From Cyclospora cayetanensis (taxonomy: Eukaryota; Apicomplexa; Conoidasida; Eucoccidiorida; Eimeriidae): a stretch of 64,000 nucleotides of DNA. Of the stretch, positions 56,988 to 64,000 are shown piece by piece. Location of the stretch: assembly GCF_002999335.1 (NCBI RefSeq), contig NW_020312066.1, forward strand, positions 56,775-120,774, written 5' to 3'. Both the position numbers and the translations under genes were made by a program. The notes beneath the pieces are model-generated. The model did no database searches and was not told where the DNA came from. It worked only from the letters and a program-made list of their open reading frames with translations. The first letter of the stretch is position 1. Every line of letters starts with the position of its first letter.

Positions 56988-59900
56988 ATGTCGGCACCAC
57001 TGACGGCCGCTGCTGCCGCGCGAAGGTTGCTGCGTTCACAGAGGCGTGGGCTTTGCAACAGCAGTACCAGCAGCAGCAGCAGCGGCAGCAGTCTTTTGAC
57101 GAACGCTGCGCACGGCCAGGCGCGTCTTCAGGAAGCGCGTTTCACTTGTTGCAGCTCCAGATGCGCCAGCAACTACCCCAGAAGTCCAGGCATCCCCAAG
57201 GTGTGGGCAAGACAATTCAGCAGCACAAGCAGCACGAGGATCGCCAACTCCAGCAGCAGCCCTTATGGAAATCCCATAGGGAGGAGGCCTTGGAGCCACA
57301 TCGGGCGCAGCAGCTCCAGAAGTCGGTGGATTTCAAGAGTCGACGATTTGATCCGTAAAGGCCATCGCAAGGCTGAGTCCATTGCCGCAGCGTCAGAGGA
57401 AGACTTCGCTTCTGCTGGACCAGCTGCTGCCGCTGCTGCCTCCTTCGCAGCCGATGCAGCGACAGAACTGGAGGGCGGAAGAGCTGTATCCTTGGACTGT
57501 ATTCACCCCGACTTGAAACAAATTACACCGGCCTGGAACAGCAGACGGTACACCCCAGTCGATCCTGCTTTACTCTTTGCATAACCCGCTGAACTTCTAT
57601 GGGCCTGGCTATCTTGGCTCTCTTGTTGCCTCTTGGGAGAGTTTCTGCTCCCCGCTTGCCTTTTATTGCCTCCTGCCTCTTCGCGTGTGTGTGTAGCGTC
57701 TCGCTACACCCCAAACCATCGGCCCCACTAGGCTCGTATAGAGCTGTCGAGCTTCACGTGTAGGGAGCTGATGCATGCATATACGACGCACGCACATATA
57801 GAGAGAGAAACACGCATTGCACACGTCCACATGTGTGCACCCTGTTCGCTCCCTCGTAGTGCGTCCTGGAATTCAGGTGTGGAGTGCTCGCGTACAAGGT
57901 GGGAATGATGTCTTTGTGGGATGGCTGGGGGGAGCAACACGCGGTGACAGTGTGTCAAGTGGATCGCTGCGTGGTGCTGGAACAGAAGACGCTCAGCACC
58001 CACGGCTATGAGGCTTGCGTTCTTGGCCTTGGTACGGTCTGCTGCCTGTGCATGCTGAAAAACCCCTGTTGATTAATGCGCATGCAACTGCTCTTTTGCT
58101 GCGAGACAGCGCTGCAGAGGCTGCATTCTCTGCTCAGAACGTCTTCTTCTTGTTTTCCTGTCTTTTCGACTGCCTTTCCGTGAAGCTCTATGCCTGACCT
58201 GGATTGCCGCTCGCTGTAGGCTAGGCACTTCAGCACACCACGATGTGGCCTTAAACGCCACTGCCTTGCCATTTGCCTCCGAATGTATATATTTATAAAT
58301 TTATTTACATGCCGCTTTGACTGCAAGAGCCGCCTGCACTCACCGGCTGGCACTTTTCATGCCAGAGTCTCTGCTGGAGGGGACGCTCGTGCGCTGCGGC
58401 TGCCTGCGGACTCCTCTGCTTCTGCCGCATGCGCGTAGTCTCTCAGCGTTCACGTGGGGGTGAGATTTCTTCGATCAACCACTGACTGTCTGGCACCATC
58501 CCGCTGGCGATGCTGCGTGTCTGCAGGATACCGCTCCCCCTTGCGAGTATCGCGTCCTAATTTGTGCAAATTCCTCTCCCTAGGGATTGAACCGAAGGCG
58601 GTGACTGCCGAATTCAAAGTGTGTTGTCGCCCCGTTGGGGCCGGTGTTGCTGTGCCTCACTTATGTGTGTGCGTGGTTCTCATATATATATGTATATATA
58701 GGTAGCTGTCGTATAGAGGTATTTGCGTATGCCAGGTGCTCCTCTCGAGCTCCAGACTCCAGTCCTGCGTTCTCTTTGCCCTCCCGGATCCCGCCTTCTC
58801 AGTGTCTTTGGACGTGGCTTGCTTGAGTTGCGTGCTCCTCTCTCACGGCTCTGTGCTGTTGTCGCTGCACTAGGGGTCTTGAGTCACCCCGATTCCTGTG
58901 CGCGCCTGTCTTGCCCGTGCGTTCTTCCTGCGCTTTGCATGTTCTGGTTTTCGAATTTCCCCTTCCTCTCTGCGCTGGCGCGCATGTGGGCAGCAACGTC
59001 CGACGCCCGCGTAAGGCGTGGAGGGCTGCCAAAAATTGCATGGCTTCCAGAAATTACGAGTTCATGTGCGCCTCTGTCCGGTAGGTCTCTTCTGACTGTC
59101 TGCTTCCCCCTGGCCAGGAACTGAGCGTCTTGCACTTCGTGCCAGGGCAGTGGTGCTTCGTATCCGGGTGGACTATTCCAAAAGGCTTTCAGGGCCCCGT
59201 AAAAAGATGGGGTTTTAGAGGTGTGTTTTGCGCAATGTACCGTTCCTTGCATGCGGCCCTTGAGCCTGTGTTTTCTGCTGCTGTTGCTGCTCTCGTGGGT
59301 GCTGCCTTTGCTCGCACGGGTGTTCGTGTGCAGCGGTTGCTTTTTTGCTGCGGATCGCACTCTTTATCGTGGTGCTGCGGCTCTTCTTCCTGCAGGACAG
59401 AATGCAAGCCACGGCACTGAAAGCAAGGCGCACAGATCCCACGGGAGTATTGGGCAAAGTAAGACTGTCAACGTCGTATGGAAGTTTAAAAAGATGGCTG
59501 GCCACGTCGGACCCGATCCCCGAGTGGTTAATTGTCAAGTTCTGCGAATTCAAGCAGACAGGAACCTCATCTTCTTAAAGGGTCAGTCAGGCACGCGTTT
59601 TCAGTAGGAGGCACCTGAACGCACATCAGGGAGAGGCGGCAAGGGAAGGGCACGCGGGTAGAATCACGAGAGAACACCGAAAGGGTGGAAATAGCTGTCG
59701 GCAAATGAATAGAGCAGGGATACGGAGACGGGTGGGGCAGAGTCGAGTGGAGGAGGGTGAGAGCCACCAGAGAGACGGCGAGTTCGCAAAACAGATAAAT
59801 AGACGGACATGCATACATCCGCATATGTGGCTTGAGGTTTCCGAGCTCTCCTTTCTTGATCCAAGCGGGCATTTGTCAGTGTTTTACTACAACTATTCTT

Positions 59901-60130
59901 GCTGCGGTTGTTGCACAGGGTGCGTGCCGGGTGGTGTGGGATCCGTTCTAAAGATAAGCGATGCTCGGGGAAAGACACATCACCAGCGCAATCGTCAGAT
60001 TCCTTTGCCTTTCCCGACGTTCGTACCCCAACCTAGCGAAGTGTATCCTCTGGTGCTCAACCGTCCGGAGAAGAAACAGGATCCTTTCGCATATCCAGAG
60101 ATACCCATCTATGGAAAGGATGAAAGCTAG
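56988..60130 (+). CDS. MRPL3: Mitochondrial large-subunit ribosomal protein uL3m
   Basis: uL3m binds 23S-type rRNA near the peptidyl-transferase centre of the mitoribosome. Secure exons: 56988-57547, 57877-58031, 59118-59220, 59396-59581 and 59919-60130, with phases 2, 1, ..., 1, 1. The N-terminus MSAPLTAAAAARRLLRSQRR is a mitochondrial targeting sequence, followed by a long Ser/Gln-rich extension ending PAWNSRR. Splicing then gives RRCGVLAYKVGMMSLWDGWG, the L3 start motif. A middle exon near 58590 holds LCKFLSLGIEPKAVTAEFK. Next come VLHFVPGQW, KGFQGPVKRWGFRGQNASHG, HRSHGSIGQ, KKMAGHVGP and DRNLIFLKGCVPGGVGSVLK, all in family order, ending IYGKDES. Exact borders of the exon near 58590 and one small exon between it and 59118 (expected to code the 'EDALLPxGT' segment) are not resolved. 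The N-terminal extension of about 180 residues is unusually long. Confidence 0.82.
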
Positions 60131-60830
60131 GCAGAACTGCAGTCTCCTCTCTCGTGCAACATACACCGGAAAACTCTTATGCCCAGTGTGCGGGTCGGGT
60201 CACCTTTTAATTCATTTGGAAGTGTAACCTCTCGTTGTCATTTATGGTCGTTCTTTCACCGCAAGTGCTGCATTTTCCTCTTCTTCGCTCCCAGTGTTGC
60301 TTCCCCTAATCCATTTGTCTGGCACTCCACTGCTAGCCCCAAATACGCTTCAGTTTCCTGCTCTTCTGTACAACATTCCTCCACTTTTATTGTTGGAGAT
60401 ACGCACTTGGGAAATCAGCTATCAAAATAGTTAGGGTTCATTTACCACCGCATCTACTACACTGCAACGACACAGCAATGGACCCCCTTTTTTCAAGGTG
60501 GTGCAGGCCGTCACTAAGATTTAAATCCCTATTGCATACTGGGTTAGCAAAATGCTACACGAGCGCTCCTGGCTACCTAGCTCTCTAGGCGTTTTGTAGC
60601 AAACGCGCCACATATTTCCTAGATTTTCGTGCGAACTGAGATCAGAAAAACTGTAAGTCTTCAAAAAAAACAGCATTGAGGTTGTTTCGGGTAGGCACTG
60701 GTTTGAAAATGCTCCCTCTTCTTTTTCAGAGAAAGTTGGGGAGGTTTAACGGCTGCAGGGGGTGGAGCAGGAGACTACGCGTATACAGTTGCATTTATTC
60801 AGACGGTCGGGTACTCTGCTCCCCCCTTTC

Positions 60831-62454
60831 TCACCGTCCGATATCTGCAGCTATCTTGCAGTGTCTGTTCATGGGGGACACAGCCAATGCTACGCAACGA
60901 CCGCAGACACACCGTTGGGTGTGGCAGCTGTAGGGCTTAGCCAAGAGCGTTTGCGAATGGGTGCATCTTCCGCGGGAGCAGCAACAAGCAGCTGCGCATT
61001 CACAGAGAGGAAGAGTCTGTCGCTGCTTTACCGCAACGCACGGCTCCGCGGAGCAAGTAGCGCCATGTGGAGGGGAGGTGCAGCAGCAACACTGGGCCGC
61101 AGGAGCCGAGGTGTGAGGCGTTTCCTCTCCGCTACAGCAGATAACCGTCGTTTCGTTGGGATCTTTCACAGTGTATAAATAGAGACTATCTCCCCCTTGG
61201 ATGTCATACTCTGCCAGCGCATTTGTGGCTGTCAAGGTGAAACCGTTAAAGACTAAACGCATGCGTTCGCTGCTAGTAGAGGCCAGGAGCTCCAAACGCC
61301 GCTTCAACTCTGCTACGCTGCACTCTTCAGGGTCCAAATCGAACGCCCAGGTACAGGCTGAAGCAGAAGCAGAACATTTGAGGAAGAAGTCGCATAACGT
61401 GGGGCATGAAACATAAAACACAGTGCACAGCATCACCACAGCAACTTGACGGCACGAGTTCATTTTCTGTAGCAGGCGCGCTACACGGTTCTACGGCAGC
61501 AGGCGCTGCAAGGCTTTGCTAGGAGCAAGGGAAACTAACCCAGCTTTCCCTTGCTGCTCCCTGGAATTGGAGCCACTCGGTGCACGAAAATCGCGACATT
61601 CTTAAAGTGTGTCGGATTTCGAGTCACTAGGCGGGACGACGGATACACTGCAACAGAACAGACACCGTACGCCCAACAAGCCCACTTGGTGTTACACCCA
61701 GCTATCTCCTCGGCTTCTACGCTTACCCCTACGGACACTGGCAACAGCCTGCTGTAGGGAGTGAAACTGATAATGCTTCATGTATACTTTCTCCTGCTGC
61801 AACAAAAGTGAAATGTCGCACCGTCGACCTCGAAGGTTTCATTCGGTATTTTGTACAGGCGATTCAGCAATGCATCTGCCACATAGGGATGGACGATGCC
61901 ACAAAGCTTCTTGTCTTTAAGGCCGTCTTCGAGAGCCTGCAAAACATTTTGGCTGCCATAGGGGAAGCACAGCCCTGTGACTAGTGACAGTGATAGCGCT
62001 CGAAGTGGTGAGGAGGCACAGGGCGATACAAGCAGAGACGCTTGCAGGAAGACCGTGAACAGGCACCTCAGACCAACAAAGGATCCATCCCTTTGATCTA
62101 TTTCCTGGGATCGGCTCTTGTATCAGCCATTGGTGCCTATCTACCCACGCAGTGCTGCTACATTCACGACATGTGGCGGACCTCCCCTGTATAACGTAAG
62201 GGGAGCTGGTGCGGCTGCTCCCTTATTGTCTGTCCAAAGTAGAAAGCGCGGTCTGCGATTATTTAAGCTGCAAATATCTGTTTGTAATGCTGTGTGCTTA
62301 CTTTGATAGATCGGATGTAGTTCTGTCTCAGGTGGAGCTTTACTTCAAGATGGGCTTCTCGTGTGAGGCCGAGATCCTCGGCTACTCCGTCTACGAGATC
62401 ATCAATAGTGCGGCCGCCGATCGGCTCTTCTTCCCTCAGTTTAAAGTCAGCCAT
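60831..62454 (-). CDS. Ubiquitin-like-domain protein with uncharacterised N-terminal half
   Basis: Four exons, 62454-62302, 61936-61822, 61647-61540 and 61357-60831, phases 0, 1, 1; 300 residues. The N-terminal half (MADFKLREEEPIGGRTIDDL, LGLTREAHLEVKLHLRQNYI, LEDGLKDKKLCGIVHPYVAD) is helical and not recognised. A ubiquitin-like fold follows: NVAIFVHRV as beta-1, FDLDPEECSVAELKRRLELL as the helix, MRLVFNGFTLTATNALAEYD and GGDSLYLYT as the last strand. No C-terminal di-glycine directly follows, so conjugation is unlikely; it is probably an integral UBL domain. The tail after about residue 200 is Cys/Ser-rich and may be intronic or 3' UTR rather than coding. The start is the first ATG in the frame. 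Confidence 0.65.
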
Positions 62455-64000
62455 TCTCGGTTCGGGTTTGCCAGTGGACGTGGTGCTGTAGACGTTCCTG
62501 TGGATTGCTTGCGCTGCGCAACGTGGTGTCCGAAGGTTCTGACCGCGGTCGTCGCCAACGCTGGCTGCATAAGAAACGTCCGACCTCCGCCGATGCTCCA
62601 AGGCCGCCAGGGGCGTGAAGTGGAGTGAAGTCGGCGGGGGCTGCGCTCGAAGAAAGCTGCACAGTAGACGTGAGTCTGTGATCGAAAGGTCGAGCAGCAG
62701 CCTAAGCTGCAACGGCAGCCTGTGGAGGTTTATTCCATTGATGCCTTTAATCGTGAAATCGCAGTGACTTTGGTTTCAATTAGTTGAAATTGTTTCAGAG
62801 AAAATCCAGCAGTGCTCCTCCCTGGTGTTGCTGCTACTCCTCTGTTCTGCGGTAGCGCCACCGGTTGTCTCGATGGAAGTCCAAGACTGTATCCTGACCT
62901 TGCGTGGCAGACTTGTTGCTTTTCTATGAATCAAAGCATTCCATAAATTTTGTTGACAGAAACAGACGCAATAATCCGAAGAATCCCCAAAAGAAGATCA
63001 ATGGGGCATGGTACCAACGTCCTGCAGCCGTTGCTGCAACAGCATGGCTATTGCAACGTCTGCTGCAGGCTACTTGCTGCGAGAACACAGAGCAGTATTC
63101 CCCGCATCATATTCAATGCACTTGTGATTTATTGAGATCCTTCACGGCTACAGTGTAAACCGCTTCCTCCGCCTCAGGCTGACGTTTCCCAAATTCGAGG
63201 CTTTAGCAGTTGACCGGAGTGCTGCAGCTAACAAGCGTGTGCTTAGGTATATCACGGATTGGGAAACATTTTCATTGCATATTAAATACCGGGTAAAGGG
63301 AAGAATGTCCAGCTAAAAAATGCAGTAAACGCGGACTTTTAGCCCGAAGTTCAATAAGAAATTTTGTTGTAGCCCCTGCACATACACTTTGGGAATTTGT
63401 CCTTGAACATTTCCTTTGGACTGAACATTATTTTGCATACACTAACCAGAATGAATGGTAGTAATTTAGCCTCGCTGCTGTAAAATTCTGTCCTCTCTTT
63501 ATGCGTGCAATGAGTGTGTGAAATGTGTTTCTGTGCGCAGCTGGGTCCATACGCCTCAGACGCACTAATATGCAGCCCAGCTCTTCTCTAGTATCTGACC
63601 CCTGTGACGTGAGTACTATAAATAGAGGGAGATAGGGACTGTCTGAGTGTCAGCCATTAGTTTTCTATGAAGTTGTATGCTTTGGGGGTCTCGCTTCCGC
63701 ACTTTCTACAGCACTACTGATATTTAATCAGGATATACTAAAGAATTACATAATTTGCTTTGCCTGGCGTACGCATCATTTATCGCAGGGTAGCGTTAGC
63801 CTTATAAGATAAGGCATCTCATTGTGCCTGTAAACCCTCGAGGCTTTGGGCAACAAGCTGTTAACGTCCGGAATGCGTTGGAGGTACAGCAACGCACACC
63901 CTAGCTATCCTTCTCCCCTCATGTCAAAAACTCTAAGGGGAGCGGCCGCAGTAAAGAGGGATCTCGTTCAAGGAATACTCAAAATTCTATGATTGCTTTA
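62455..64000. other. Intergenic, no gene seen
   Basis: Short frames only. A TATA-like CTATAAATAG occurs at about 63615 but no gene can be attached to it within the window. Confidence 0.5.

Noticed and set aside
55702..57003. 433-codon plus-strand frame across the cyclophilin promoter region
   Set aside because: It runs antisense through exon 1 of the cyclophilin-SYF2 gene and through intergenic sequence, with no domain; the minus-strand model has full phase support.
1..64000. CRISPR arrays, IS elements, phage, rRNA or apicoplast/mitochondrial genome segments
   Set aside because: No spaced direct repeats, transposase or integrase motifs, rRNA-like stretches or organellar gene content; the spliced genes indicate nuclear eukaryotic DNA.
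1..64000. Telomere-type TTTAGGG arrays
   Set aside because: Only isolated single occurrences resembling the unit; no tandem array.

Overview
The window looks like nuclear DNA of a coccidian apicomplexan, most likely Eimeria or Cyclospora. The reasons are intron-rich genes on both strands, long CAG/CTG runs inside exons (homopolymeric Gln, Ser and Ala tracts), many GGGGCCCC palindromes, TA/TG microsatellites in introns, and a gene set typical of a free-standing protist nucleus. The genus is inferred from sequence style; no search was possible. There is no sign of a bacterial, viral or organellar insert, and no CRISPR, IS element or rRNA.

Layout. 1-1952 (+): 3' part of a TMEM144-family multi-pass transporter. 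3530-4858 (+): signal-peptide, single-pass membrane protein of unknown function. 5066-7178 (-): unrecognised protein with a hydrophobic C-terminal half, divergent from 7946-8998 (+), a small RS-rich protein. 9489-12720 (-): an eight-exon AGC-family kinase whose ATP-binding loop and catalytic lysine are lost. 14948-17731 (-): MRD1/RBM19, a five-RRM ribosome-biogenesis protein. About 18.2-26.9 kb is gene-poor, with a different texture from its flanks. 26931-27998 (-): hypothetical. 28321-30603 (+): leucine-rich-repeat protein. 33516-44068 (+): a very large Sen1/senataxin-type helicase. 46600-49562 (-): a histidine phosphatase and a possible mitochondrial protein. 50020-50380: a 33-bp minisatellite. 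51501-56216 (-): a cyclophilin fused to the spliceosomal factor SYF2, divergent from 56988-60130 (+), the mitochondrial ribosomal protein uL3m. 60831-62454 (-): a ubiquitin-like-domain protein. 62455-64000: no gene seen.

Exon models were built by hand from splice-site consensus, reading-frame phase and family alignment. Where all intron phases close (AGC kinase, cyclophilin-SYF2, UBL protein, RS protein, membrane protein, most of Sen1) they are fairly secure. The 5' end of the LRR gene, exons 3-4 of uL3m, the middle of the histidine phosphatase and parts of the 5-7 kb and 27-28 kb minus-strand genes are not resolved.

The genes do not form an operon. Several do share themes: RNA processing (MRD1, Sen1, cyclophilin-SYF2, RS protein) and mitochondrial translation (uL3m). 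The most unusual items are the cyclophilin-SYF2 fusion, the degenerate AGC kinase, the 11-residue-period minisatellite, two GC-AG introns, and the GGGGCCCC palindromes close to many gene starts.
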